42,674 bases of DNA from Cytophagales bacterium. GTDB lineage: Bacteria; Bacteroidota; Bacteroidia; Cytophagales; VRUD01. The translations under genes and the position numbers were made by a program. Location of the stretch: the NCBI GenBank assembly GCA_019456305.1, contig VRUD01000034.1, forward strand, positions 1 to 42,674, written 5' to 3'. Under the pieces are notes generated by a model. It was not told where the DNA came from. It ran no database searches and worked only from the letters and a program-made list of their open reading frames with translations. Numbering within the stretch: the stretch's first letter is position 1; every line of letters starts with the position of its first letter. Shown piece by piece: positions 7,673 to 16,064 of this stretch.

Positions 7673-8659
7673 ATGCATAACGCTGGTAAAAAGGCTATAA
7701 TAGCCGGCCACACCGGACAAGATGGGAGTTATCTATATAAATACCTCCATGAAAAGGGCTGTAATATTATTGGAATAGCCAGTAAGTCTATTGATACAAC
7801 TCACCACCAACCGGGTTTGAGCAAACATATTAATATTGTTGAAAGAGAAAGTGTATATAAGCTTATTGATAATTACCAACCAGACGAAATCTATTATTTA
7901 GCGGCAGTACATCAGTCTTCAATTGATATTCAATATGATGAATCTGAATTATTTAAAAAAAGTATTGAAATAAATTTAATTGCTCTTATCAACTTTTTAG
8001 AAGGAATAAAGAAGTATTCAAAAAGCACCAGGTTATTTTATGCTGCTTCTTCCCACATTTTTGGCAATCCAACTGAAAGTCCCCAAAATGAGCTCACTCC
8101 TTTTAGACCAAACTGCATATATGGAATTACCAAAACCGCTGGAGTGAATACCTGCCACTTTTATCGTACTAACTATGGTATTATGGCAAGTATAGGGATA
8201 TTCTATAATCACGAGTCACCGATTCGCTCATCAAAGTTTGTTTCAAAGAAGATAGTAGAAACAGCAGTTGCTATTAAAAACAAAACACAACACCATCTGG
8301 TTATTGGTGATCTTAATGCCAAAATTGATTGGGGATATGCTTTAGATTATGTTAAAGCTATGCACAAAATACTTCAGCTAAATATTGCCGATGATTTTAT
8401 TATTTCAAGCGGTTCTATTCATACAGTTGGGGATTTTGTTAGAGGGGTTTTTGGATACCTCGGATTAGACTGGTCAGAATATGTAAAAGAGGACCCTAAC
8501 CTGATCACTAAAAAACCTAAAAAAAATCTTTATGGTAATAATCAAAAACTAAAAACAATGACGGGCTGGGACAATACTGTTAGTTTTAATGAATTAATTG
8601 AAATTATGGTTGATGCCGAATTAAAAAAAGTTGGCAGCTTGGCCCCGTTAGATAAATAA
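7673..8659 (+). CDS. GDP-mannose-4,6-dehydratase-like SDR lacking the catalytic Glu
   Basis: An extended short-chain dehydrogenase of the GMD branch acting on a nucleotide sugar. It has the NAD(P)-binding GHTGQDGSY (12-20), YYLAAVHQS (74-82), the catalytic YxxxK as Tyr150-GIT-Lys154, and the GMD-specific NHESPIR box. Two things set it apart from the true gmd of this window (29255-30367). The RRSS loop that binds the NADP phosphate and helps form the tetramer is replaced by ASKSID. The active-site Ser-Glu of SSSELYG becomes Ser-His (SSHIFG, His128). The Glu is needed for water elimination in GMD, so this enzyme is more likely an epimerase, a reductase or an enzyme on another NDP-sugar or heptose (inference). 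It starts the rightward three-gene operon. Confidence 0.8.
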   Translation: MHNAGKKAIIAGHTGQDGSYLYKYLHEKGCNIIGIASKSIDTTHHQPGLSKHINIVERESVYKLIDNYQPDEIYYLAAVHQSSIDIQYDESELFKKSIEINLIALINFLEGIKKYSKSTRLFYAASSHIFGNPTESPQNELTPFRPNCIYGITKTAGVNTCHFYRTNYGIMASIGIFYNHESPIRSSKFVSKKIVETAVAIKNKTQHHLVIGDLNAKIDWGYALDYVKAMHKILQLNIADDFIISSGSIHTVGDFVRGVFGYLGLDWSEYVKEDPNLITKKPKKNLYGNNQKLKTMTGWDNTVSFNELIEIMVDAELKKVGSLAPLDK

Positions 8660-8698
8660 TTGGAGGCTTTGAAAAACCCATGAAAATTAAAAAAAAGC

Positions 8699-10105
8699 AT
8701 GAAGACACTGATTTTTATCCCTACTTACAACGAGTCTGAAAATATTGAACAAATCTATAATGAGTTAATTGAACTTCGGCTTAATACCGACATTTTATTC
8801 TTAGATGATAACTCCCCTGATGGAACGGGAAAAATTATTGATAAATTGGTTAAAAATTCATCAACTACATACGTTATTCACCGTTCAGGAAAACTTGGCA
8901 TAGGCAGTGCACATCTTGATGGTATAAATTGGGCGCTTAATAATCATTATGAGACGCTTATTACGATGGATTGCGATTTTACGCATTCGCCAGGCTATAT
9001 AGTTGATTTTATCAAAAACTCAACCAACTACGATATAGTAATTGGCTCACGTTATATGCAAAAAGATAGTCTAAAATCCTGGAATTTATTCAGAAAATCA
9101 CTTACGTTATTAGGTCATATTCTCACCTCTGTATTATTAGGTATGCGATATGACGCAAGTGGAGCTTTCCGTCTTTATCGGCTCGACAAAATTAATAAAG
9201 GGATTTTTAACTTAGTTGTTTCCAAAGGTTACTCTTTCTTTTTCGAGAGTCTTTTTATTTTGCATCTAAACAATTGTTCAATAAAAGAAATTCCTATTCA
9301 TTTACCAGCCCGCACATATGGGCATTCTAAAATGACAATCAAAGATATGTGGAAAAGTCTTACATATTTATTAAGTATGTCAATTAGAAATTTGTTCAAC
9401 AAAAAGTCCTTAATCTATAGCGAAAAAACTATCTCAGAAACTTTACAAGATTGGGAACTTTATTGGGCAAAAAAAGAGGACTCCAGCAATATTATATTCG
9501 ATATTATCGCTAGATTCTACCGAAAGTTCATTCTCAAAAACATCCTTAATCATTTCATTAAAAAGCATTTCACCCGAGACCAGGAAGTACTACATGCGGG
9601 ATGTGGAAGTGGGCAGGTAGATGTAGATATAGCAACATATATCCATATCACTGCTTTAGATATTTCTACTACTGCGTTGAGTATTTATAAAAGTATACAT
9701 AAAAATAAATGCAAAATAGTACACGGCAGTATTTTCAATCTTCCATTTGAAAATGAAACTTTTGATGGTATTTATAATCTCGGTGTGATGGAACATTTTA
9801 CAGAAGAAGAAATTCACCAAATTCTACTTGAATTTAAGCGTGTACTTAAACCTGATGCTATAATGGTTATTCTTTGGCCGCCTACATTTGGTTTAACTGT
9901 GATGGTACTGGATATTGCTCATTTTGTACTTAATAAAATATTGAAAAGAAATATCAAACTTCATCCTGATGAAATTACGAGAGTAAAATCTCAGGCACAT
10001 GTAAAAAATATATTTGAGAAGGCAGGATTCGCTTTGCAAGCGTATTATTTTGGTAGTAGAGACTTTTTTACGCAAGCTGTGATTGTGGTTCAAAAAGTTA
10101 AATGA
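8699..10105 (+). CDS. Fusion: DPM1-like GT2 glycosyltransferase + SAM methyltransferase
   Basis: A 468-residue two-domain protein. Residues 1-235 are a dolichyl/polyprenyl-phosphate mannosyltransferase-like GT2: MKTLIFIPTYNESENI (1-16), FLDDNSPDGTG (34-44), metal-binding DCD (91-93), GSRY, SGAFRLYR and RTYGHSKM. It lacks the C-terminal transmembrane pair seen in many bacterial members. After a linker, residues about 290-468 form a class I methyltransferase with motif I VLHAGCGSGQVD (297-308), ALDIST, and GVMEHFTEEEI. A polyprenyl-phosphate sugar made by the first domain is just what GT87-type membrane transferases such as 4899-7604 consume, which makes a functional link plausible. The methyltransferase could modify the sugar or a lipid carrier. 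No frameshift or repeat marks the join, so the fusion looks genuine. Confidence 0.85.
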   Translation: MKTLIFIPTYNESENIEQIYNELIELRLNTDILFLDDNSPDGTGKIIDKLVKNSSTTYVIHRSGKLGIGSAHLDGINWALNNHYETLITMDCDFTHSPGYIVDFIKNSTNYDIVIGSRYMQKDSLKSWNLFRKSLTLLGHILTSVLLGMRYDASGAFRLYRLDKINKGIFNLVVSKGYSFFFESLFILHLNNCSIKEIPIHLPARTYGHSKMTIKDMWKSLTYLLSMSIRNLFNKKSLIYSEKTISETLQDWELYWAKKEDSSNIIFDIIARFYRKFILKNILNHFIKKHFTRDQEVLHAGCGSGQVDVDIATYIHITALDISTTALSIYKSIHKNKCKIVHGSIFNLPFENETFDGIYNLGVMEHFTEEEIHQILLEFKRVLKPDAIMVILWPPTFGLTVMVLDIAHFVLNKILKRNIKLHPDEITRVKSQAHVKNIFEKAGFALQAYYFGSRDFFTQAVIVVQKVK

Positions 10106-10165
10106 TTTTAATGACTATTTGCACAATATAAAAATATTAACCAATACTGCAATATTTATGTCGTT

Positions 10166-11044
10166 ATGTATAAAACTGAGTTCCCCTGTCCGATATGCGG
10201 AGTAAATGACATAGATGTAGTTTGCCCTGATGATATTGGAAATGAGAAAGTAACATTTAATTATGATTTCTCTAAAAAGCACAATCTTACTTATCGAATT
10301 GTAAGATGCAAAAAATGTACGCATTGCTATGCTTCTCCACGGCCAAAAGATATTTATAAAAATTACATAGATGTAGTAGATGAGGCTTATCTTGCCAATG
10401 AAACACAGTATTTAGCAACTTTTCGTAAAGGATTAAAAAAAATTAATGATTATATTCCTTCCGGCCGATTACTCGATGTTGGCTGCTCAACCGGAATCTT
10501 TTTAACTGCTGCAAAAGAATTTTATCAGGTTGAAGGTATTGAATTATCAAATTGGGCAGCATCAATAGCTCGTAAAAAAGGGTTTAATATCTATAAGTGC
10601 AAATTAGGTGAGATGAATATGAATTCGTTATACGATATTGTAACCATGTGGGGGGTAATTGAACATTTTGAATATCCGGATAAAGAGATAAAAAATATTT
10701 CAAAATTGCTGAGAGAAGGGGGGATTGTTTGTTTATGGACTGGCGACATTAGTTCATGTCCAGCAAGATTATTAGGTAAAAAATGGTGGTATTATCAAGG
10801 ACAACACATTCAAATGTTTTCAAAAAAATCTATTATTAAATTATTTGAAGACAATGGGTTCAAATTATTAAATATGAGTATTTACCCTTACGTAATGACA
10901 ATGAAATCTATTAGTAAATCACTGGCACGTTATCCATTGATCCATCGCTTTACAAAACCGATATTATCCAGCAAATTTTTATCTGATAAAATGATCACTA
11001 TTAAAGTACCAGGTGAAATGTTTGCGATATTTAAAAAAAAATGA
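10166..11044 (+). CDS. SAM methyltransferase with N-terminal Cys4 zinc ribbon
   Basis: A 292-residue class I methyltransferase. The N-terminus carries two CxxC pairs (FPCPICG near residue 8 and RCKKCTHC near residue 49), a small zinc ribbon typical of sugar-modifying methyltransferases in glycan loci. Then come motif I RLLDVGCSTGIFL, GIELSNWAASIA, the post-motif GVIEHFEYPD and the KKWWYYQGQHIQMFS block shared with the gene at 20335-21210 (KAKWWYINYPEHVIFPS), so the two are homologous. It follows the fusion gene by 60 bases in the same operon. The acceptor is unknown; probably a nucleotide sugar or glycan residue. Confidence 0.85.
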   Translation: MYKTEFPCPICGVNDIDVVCPDDIGNEKVTFNYDFSKKHNLTYRIVRCKKCTHCYASPRPKDIYKNYIDVVDEAYLANETQYLATFRKGLKKINDYIPSGRLLDVGCSTGIFLTAAKEFYQVEGIELSNWAASIARKKGFNIYKCKLGEMNMNSLYDIVTMWGVIEHFEYPDKEIKNISKLLREGGIVCLWTGDISSCPARLLGKKWWYYQGQHIQMFSKKSIIKLFEDNGFKLLNMSIYPYVMTMKSISKSLARYPLIHRFTKPILSSKFLSDKMITIKVPGEMFAIFKKK

Positions 11045-11120
11045 CTATTACCTAAAAATCTAAATTAAAAAAAAACAACTTAAATTGTAATCATTATTAA
11101 CATCATGCATCAAATTATCA

Positions 11121-11150
11121 GTTACTGGATGCTGGTTACTGGGTGCTGGT
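11121..11150. repeat. gttactgg..gctggt repeat, related to the one at 27829-27911
   Basis: A short tandem-like run (gttactggatgctggttact, then gggtgctggt). The reverse complement of the same words (accagtacccagcacccagt) occurs at 27891-27910, so this is a dispersed repeat of the genome. Confidence 0.6.
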
Positions 11151-11384
11151 TGACCCTATTGTTATTAATTTTTGCAATATATTATCTTAATGCAGCCCTT
11201 TATTCACAATAGGACGTACTTTTCCTCTTTTTGTCTATTCTTCTCTTTACTTTAAATTGTAAGTGAGTGAATATCAAGTAGTTAGCTGCTATCAAAGATA
11301 CATTTTTGGGTGTCTCGGCTTATATTTGCGGCATATTGTACGCAAAAAACTGAACAAAAGCGGAAGCGCCAGTTTGTTATACCG

Positions 11385-11456
11385 TTCACCTCACCCCCCA
11401 GCCCCCTCTCCACTGACCCCGATACGCTTCGCAACGGGGCAGGCGTGGAGAGGGGG
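11385..11456 (+). repeat. Element A interrupted by a second hairpin element (nested)
   Basis: The outer element reads head, then ccccctctccact (11402-11414), and resumes with cgtggagaggggg (11444-11456). The intact copy at 11531-11587 has only AA between these parts (ccactAAcgtg, reading its minus strand). Here 29 bases (11415-11443) are inserted, starting gaccccg and ending cggggcagg. Confidence 0.85.
11415..11443 (+). repeat. Inner element B inside element A
   Basis: It has arms ccccg / cgggg around atacgcttcgcaa and ends in cagg. The same build (ccccgac ttt gtcgggg cagg) occurs free-standing at 27789-27809. Confidence 0.75.
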
Positions 11457-11530
11457 AGTTTTTTCTGATTTCTTTTTTTGTTCCTCTGCTGTCTTGATTA
11501 TAATAGATGTCTTCAATATTTTATGTTCTA

Positions 11531-11587
11531 CCCTTCAAAGTTCCCCCTCTACACGTTAGTGGAGAGGGGGGTAGGGGGTGAGGTGAA
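11531..11587 (-). repeat. Element A, intact intergenic copy in inverted orientation
   Basis: Read on the minus strand: ttcacctcacccccta head, ccccccctctccact / aacgtg / tagaggggg hairpin, then aactttgaaggg tail. With the copy at 11385-11456 it forms a large inverted repeat of about 200 bases overall. Confidence 0.85.
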
Positions 11588-11731
11588 ATCGTTAATTTAA
11601 GCAGGGTCTTTAAAATATAAATTGCCTAATCGTTTCATCCCGAGCTTACTCTGGATCATAGTTGGGTATGCTCTTGCATTTGATGTTGATTTTGGGTGTC
11701 ACATTGGCGAAAACAAGACAATAAAAAAAAA

Positions 11732-12252
11732 TTATACAATTTCAATGCGCGGTAATGGAAAAATAAGCTTACCGCCAGCCTGTAAAAAACCCTGCTCTTT
11801 TTTGATTATTCCTTCCCTAAAGTGCCAGGGCAATACTAAAAAATAATCCGGTTTCATTAATTTTGCTTCCTGCTCAGAAATGATCGGAATGTGGGTGAAT
11901 GGAGTATATGCACCAAATTTTTCTTCGTTTACCTCTGCAATACAATTTGATTCATAACCTTTTTTACAATATGCTCCAAATGCTTCACCATAGACTGATT
12001 AAGGCCCGATCTATACCCATAATTATCACCATACATCTCTTCATGGCTGTAAGTGTGATTGAGCTGGACCAAATCACAGACCCTATCATCAGCATTGTTT
12101 TTATGGCATTTTACCAATTCTAAGGGGCCTGATGTAATTTTATCAGTTATTGTTTTTGGAAATACCCCTGTTAATGACTGCTCACCAAGATGTAATAGGG
12201 ATACAAGGTTTTTATTCCCGCAAATTCTACACTGACTTGTTTTTTTAAACAT
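11732..12252 (-). pseudogene. C-methyltransferase with its catalytic middle deleted
   Basis: The head (start 12252) reads MFKKTSQCRICGNKN, LVSLLHLGEQSLTGVFPK, CDLVQLNHTYSHEEMYGDNY and GYRSGLNQSMVKHLEHIVKK. This is the zinc-binding N-terminal domain of the NDP-hexose 3-C-methyltransferase group (Methyltransf_13). At about 11945 the frame breaks. In another frame the sequence goes on as AEVNEEKFGAYTPFTHIPI, KPDYFLVLPWHFREGII and GGKLIFPLPRIEIV, with a stop at 11732-11734. This is the C-terminal domain of the same family (Methyltransf_14). The family usually has about 410 residues; here about 170 codons remain, and the whole SAM-binding domain is missing. So an internal deletion of roughly 700 bases plus a frameshift killed the gene. 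It once probably made a C-methyl-branched deoxysugar. Confidence 0.85.
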
Positions 12253-12267
12253 ACGAATAAGTTAGTA

Positions 12268-13122
12268 TTAGTATGTGAAATTATTTAATTGTGCCGGCTT
12301 ATTAATATCAACGATCTTATACAAAGGTACTCTCCCATAAAAAGATGCCCACATGGTAAATGTGCTTGGCGGGCCCATAATGTAATCACAAGACGCTAAT
12401 GTATAAAGATCTTCAATAAAATGACCTGTTCCAAAAAGGGTTTTGAGTCCGGTAAACATTTCTGGATCCTGTTTTTCATCCGAGCATATTAAAAACACTA
12501 TACTTTTATTTTTAAATAAATCTTTAACCTGCCTCATTATTTCAGCATAAATTTCAGTAGAATAAAAATATTTCCCTCCTTCAAATGTCTTATAATCACC
12601 CTTACGAATATGCACACCAACTATGAGGTCTGCTGACCCTCTGGCTATTTTGGTAAGGTTTTCAACATTAGTTAAATATTTTTTTTCAGGTGTAAAAATC
12701 GTTCTTATCTGGCTGGCATGTTTAACAAAATTTTGTTCATCTCTGAACAACCAACCCTGAACAAAGAGAAGCTTTTTTTTTGCTTTATTAATAAAAAAAT
12801 CATCGTTTAAATCAAGGGATTGATGCCAATCTAAAAAAATAGTTTCACATATAGGACCTCGGGATGGTAATAAGGCTATTATCCTGGCTAAATAATATAC
12901 TGATATGTAAAATATTTTTCTTAAAAATGTACTTTTTATCCAGGTTCTTTTAAAGGGGTATCGACAAAAGAAATCCTGCCGTATTTTTGGATAATACCGG
13001 GCAAACTCATCAAAAGAAGGGTTTATGATACTGTACCCATGTTCAATAGCATTGGCTAAAAAGGCTGCAAAGGTAAATAATCTGTTTCCTAATTGCCCTG
13101 GTTTCGAAGCTATTATTATCAT
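12268..13122 (-). CDS. GT11-like (alpha-1,2-fucosyltransferase-type) glycosyltransferase
   Basis: A 284-residue GT-B transferase. The start SKPGQLGNRLFTFAAFLANA matches the G-x-L-G-N-x-x-F box of family 11, and VGVHIRKGDY is the donor-binding HxRxxD motif, with His-Ile-Arg-Lys-Gly-Asp. The C-terminal DLYTLASCDYIMGPPSTFTMWASFYG corresponds to the conserved S-x-F-S-W-W-type end of the family, here STFTMW. Family 11 members transfer L-fucose from GDP-fucose; gmd and fcl, which make that donor, lie 16 kb away in this same window. Related enzymes of unknown donor exist, so the fucose link is an inference. It follows the next gene by 8 bases and is co-transcribed with it. Confidence 0.75.
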   Translation of the reverse strand: MIIIASKPGQLGNRLFTFAAFLANAIEHGYSIINPSFDEFARYYPKIRQDFFCRYPFKRTWIKSTFLRKIFYISVYYLARIIALLPSRGPICETIFLDWHQSLDLNDDFFINKAKKKLLFVQGWLFRDEQNFVKHASQIRTIFTPEKKYLTNVENLTKIARGSADLIVGVHIRKGDYKTFEGGKYFYSTEIYAEIMRQVKDLFKNKSIVFLICSDEKQDPEMFTGLKTLFGTGHFIEDLYTLASCDYIMGPPSTFTMWASFYGRVPLYKIVDINKPAQLNNFTY

Positions 13123-13130
13123 AAAAAAAT

Positions 13131-14366
13131 TCAGAGTTGCTTTGCAGCCAGTAAAGAATCGTATAAATCAGCATAATTTGCATACATTTTTTTAACATCA
13201 TATTTTTCTTTTACAACGCTTGTAGCATTCATTCCTATTTCCCTGGTTTTATACAAATTAGCTATGGTAGCATTTATTTTCGAGAGCAAGTCTTCTTCAT
13301 TTTGGCTTTCGAATAAAATGCCGTTGTCAAACTCCAGTAATTCAACTATACCACCGAGCTTAGAACCAATGACACAAACACCGCATGCCATGGCTTCTAA
13401 TATCGTAATCGGAAAGTTATCAGCAAGGGATGGAAATACTAAAATATCTGATAAATTATAAAGATAAGCTAATCGTCTTCTACTGTTAATGAATCCCAGA
13501 TTTAAGATTTTCTCACAATTTTTGTTTTGAAGCGAACCTGGAAATGATTGACCAATATTGATTAAATAAAAAGGGGATTGAATTTCTTTAAAGATTTGTA
13601 AAAAAATGTTGCTCCCTTTAAAAGGAGAATTGGCATTAAAGAAAATTATTCGGGGAATTTTCCATTTTTTAACCTTTTCATTGTTGAAAATATCAAGATC
13701 TATTCCATAGGGAAGGTGTTTAACATTAATATTATTATTATTATATACAAATGAATTGGTAAAGCAATCTTTTAGCCATCGAGAAGGAATAGTTATTAAC
13801 AATTTAGGAGCTATTTGTTTTAATATACTCTTTTTTTTCTGCAAAAAATGTTGTCTGCGATCAATAACAGGGTTATTTAGAGGATAATTCGCTATATAAG
13901 GTGTGGTTCCTATGCCAATTTTATAATTATCGTTCTCAAATGTATAAGCTTCACCACCGGTCATGATCCACATGTCATGCAGCGTCCAAACGATGTATTT
14001 ATCTTTTGCTATTAATAGCAAGCTCTCTATATCAAAATAACTTCCATGTATATTATGTAGGTGTACTATATCACATTCCTTGTAATAGGGATTATCTTTT
14101 AGTTTTTTATATGTGAAATGAAACTCATCACCCAAAAAGAAAATTTCTCTAAAGTTTTTTTTTATATTTAATTTCCAAATTACTTTATCAGAAAATGCCA
14201 GACAATGATCTAAAATATTTTTAGGAAAACAATAAACTTTCGGGGAAACATTATATTTTGTTTTACAAAGTAAACAACTATCCATTTTGCTGTGATGCAC
14301 AAAATTAAGTGCAAACTGTTCAGCGCCACCCCATTGATCAAAAGTATTAATATGAAGTATTTTCAT
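13131..14366 (-). CDS. GT4 glycosyltransferase
   Basis: A 411-residue GT-B enzyme. The N-terminus MKILHINTFDQWGGAEQFAL holds the glycine-rich GGAE loop. HLHNIHGSYFDIESL and VWTLHDMWIMTGGEAYTF are the N-domain acceptor blocks of the WcaC-like GT4 group. IIFFNANSPFKGSNIFL opens the donor domain, and SDILVFPSLADNFPITILEAMACGV, split by the usual E-x7-E pattern, is the retaining-GT4 active site. The start is the first Met of the first beta strand. It is spaced 21 bases from the TylF-type gene upstream. A sugar nucleotide donor cannot be named. Confidence 0.9.
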   Translation of the reverse strand: MKILHINTFDQWGGAEQFALNFVHHSKMDSCLLCKTKYNVSPKVYCFPKNILDHCLAFSDKVIWKLNIKKNFREIFFLGDEFHFTYKKLKDNPYYKECDIVHLHNIHGSYFDIESLLLIAKDKYIVWTLHDMWIMTGGEAYTFENDNYKIGIGTTPYIANYPLNNPVIDRRQHFLQKKKSILKQIAPKLLITIPSRWLKDCFTNSFVYNNNNINVKHLPYGIDLDIFNNEKVKKWKIPRIIFFNANSPFKGSNIFLQIFKEIQSPFYLINIGQSFPGSLQNKNCEKILNLGFINSRRRLAYLYNLSDILVFPSLADNFPITILEAMACGVCVIGSKLGGIVELLEFDNGILFESQNEEDLLSKINATIANLYKTREIGMNATSVVKEKYDVKKMYANYADLYDSLLAAKQL

Positions 14367-14387
14367 AATAATGCCATAGTGAAAACA

Positions 14388-15068
14388 TCAGGTTTTCACT
14401 AAATAACAAACACCATGAGCACTTTGGAAAACTCTCACAGACAATTTATTCTCTGCCAAAAATTCATGGGTAGCTTTTGCACATCCATCCCAGGTATAAT
14501 AATCATCAATAATTATCAAGCCTCCTTTAGCTACATTTTTCCATAAACAATCAAGACACTGCTTTGTAGATTCATACCAATCTGCATCTAGTCGAAGTAT
14601 AGCAATTTGTTCGGTTGGGTTAAACCCTGGGAGTGTATCTTTAAACCATCCTATAGAGATGTGGTATAATTTTGCAGCAGATAGCTTCATTGCTTGTTCT
14701 GCAAATCTTTTTTCAGCCCTGCAATTATCGTAATAAAAAGGAGAATCTTTGTTCTGCTGCCATATTTTTGCAGCGGGTCCATCAATATCTTTTACTGGCG
14801 GTAATCCTTCAAAGCTATCAAACAAATAATAAGTACGGCTATTACCAAGTAAATTAGCCATAGCTGCAATCATACCACCCCGCCAGACTCCACATTCTAC
14901 AACACTGCCGTCCAGTTTTCTGAATCTATAAGTCAGTAAAAGATTTTCTATAAATACCCGTTTTGGGATCATTGTGAATTGTTTGAATTTATAATATAAT
15001 ATCACGAACCATATACGTAAACAAAATATTCTAATCCTAATGAACAATAATTTCAGAATCCTAATCAT
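14388..15068 (-). CDS. TylF/MycF-family sugar O-methyltransferase
   Basis: A 226-residue methyltransferase. VVECGVWRGGMIAAMANLL is motif I of the macrocin O-methyltransferase (TylF) family, YYLFDSFEGLPP the characteristic second block, and ILRLDADWYESTKQCLD with IIIDDYYTWDGC supplies the aspartates that bind Mg2+ in this family. The family methylates sugar hydroxyls of macrolides; in glycan loci it is taken to methylate a glycan sugar. The first 25 residues (ILKLLFIRIRIFCLRIWF) are hydrophobic and basic, suggesting membrane association, which fits a lipid-linked glycan substrate. Confidence 0.9.
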   Translation of the reverse strand: MIRILKLLFIRIRIFCLRIWFVILYYKFKQFTMIPKRVFIENLLLTYRFRKLDGSVVECGVWRGGMIAAMANLLGNSRTYYLFDSFEGLPPVKDIDGPAAKIWQQNKDSPFYYDNCRAEKRFAEQAMKLSAAKLYHISIGWFKDTLPGFNPTEQIAILRLDADWYESTKQCLDCLWKNVAKGGLIIIDDYYTWDGCAKATHEFLAENKLSVRVFQSAHGVCYLVKT

Positions 15069-15126
15069 AATTTTGAGTTTATAGTTATTTTTTCACTAAT
15101 ATGACTTACCACGACTACATTGGTAC

Positions 15127-16041
15127 TTATTGCTTTACAAAAACAACAACAATCGTATGCCCGGTTATCCAATTACTTAACTTACCTATCAATTTCTCAT
15201 AGAAATGGTGTGTTATCAAATATACCATTTTGCCTAACAGACCTGTTTTTTTTATCAAACGAAACATTTGCGTATTATAGTAATATTTATAATGATAAGG
15301 TTGCAAGGGTTCCATATATATTCCGATTAACTTTAGCGGGAAAAATTTTTGAAGATTGCTCAAAGCAGTTTTATTCCATAATCTCATATGATGTGGTGGC
15401 ATATTCAAAATATTTTCTTTATCGTATTTTATAAAAGAATCATTGTTAGGTACGCTAATGATCAAATTTCCTCCCTTCTTCAAGGCAGCTAAAGACGATT
15501 TTAAAAAACTTCCGGCATATGGTATGTGTTCTAATACCTGAAAAGCACAAACAGTGTCATATATTTCTGTATTCTTTTGAGCATGTTGCTGAATAGTTTC
15601 ATTTAGAATTTCCAGACCATGATATTTGGCAACTTTAATAGCTTTTTCATTGATCTCAAGGCCTGCACAATCCACCATTTTGCTTTGATTTAAATCTTTT
15701 AAAAAATTTCCTTCTCCACATCCAATTTCTAAGACTTTGCTCTTTATATTTATAAATTTTCTCGCTAATTCATGTTCCCACTTCCATATTATATAATACC
15801 AGTCAAATTGTTGTAAGGTCTCATAAAATTTGGTATCTCCGGTTAAATTAAACGGGTAATAAAATTTATAACCTGTATCTATACATTGATATATGCTGAT
15901 AGTATCTGTATCACAATAATACGCTCTTACATCTAAGTTTAAACTTTTCTTATAAATATCAATAATTGCTTGAGCATTAATTTGCTTTTCCAGTTTAACA
16001 TTTTTTGATAATGTAATCGGACTTTTTATAATATCAGACAC
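15127..16041 (-). CDS. Class I SAM methyltransferase
   Basis: A 304-residue protein with motif I KVLEIGCGEGNFLKDL near residue 105, acidic strand GLEINEKAI, post-motif FQVLEHIPYAGSFL and motif III GGNLIISVPN (Methyltransf_23 type). The N-terminal 100 residues (Tyr-rich, FYETLQQFDWYYIIWKWE) precede the fold and match those often found in glycan-locus methyltransferases; they are likely to set the acceptor. It lies in the leftward operon, 23 bases from the FkbM-type gene upstream. Confidence 0.85.
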   Translation of the reverse strand: MSDIIKSPITLSKNVKLEKQINAQAIIDIYKKSLNLDVRAYYCDTDTISIYQCIDTGYKFYYPFNLTGDTKFYETLQQFDWYYIIWKWEHELARKFINIKSKVLEIGCGEGNFLKDLNQSKMVDCAGLEINEKAIKVAKYHGLEILNETIQQHAQKNTEIYDTVCAFQVLEHIPYAGSFLKSSLAALKKGGNLIISVPNNDSFIKYDKENILNMPPHHMRLWNKTALSNLQKFFPLKLIGIYMEPLQPYHYKYYYNTQMFRLIKKTGLLGKMVYLITHHFYEKLIGKLSNWITGHTIVVVFVKQ

Positions 16042-16064
16042 TTATTAAATATTTCTTAATGAAA

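Larger units (their letters stand above)
11045..11731. other. Gene-free 690-base stretch rich in repeat elements
   Basis: This gap between the convergent ends of the 10166 gene and the broken methyltransferase holds a run of a gttactgg-type repeat (11121-11150), two opposite-facing copies of element A (11385-11456 and 11531-11587) and a degraded element C at about 11636-11656. Small open frames across it are made of repeat DNA and look non-coding. No further gene is visible. Confidence 0.75.

Noticed and set aside
11150-11380. Possible gene remnant in the first part of the 11045-11731 gap
   Set aside because: I read all frames of this stretch and could not match any segment to a known family with confidence.
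11263-11559. Plus-strand open frame of 98 codons across the repeat-rich gap
   Set aside because: Most of it is translated element A and B repeat DNA (Pro/Ser/Arg-rich), with no recognisable fold; it is open by composition only.
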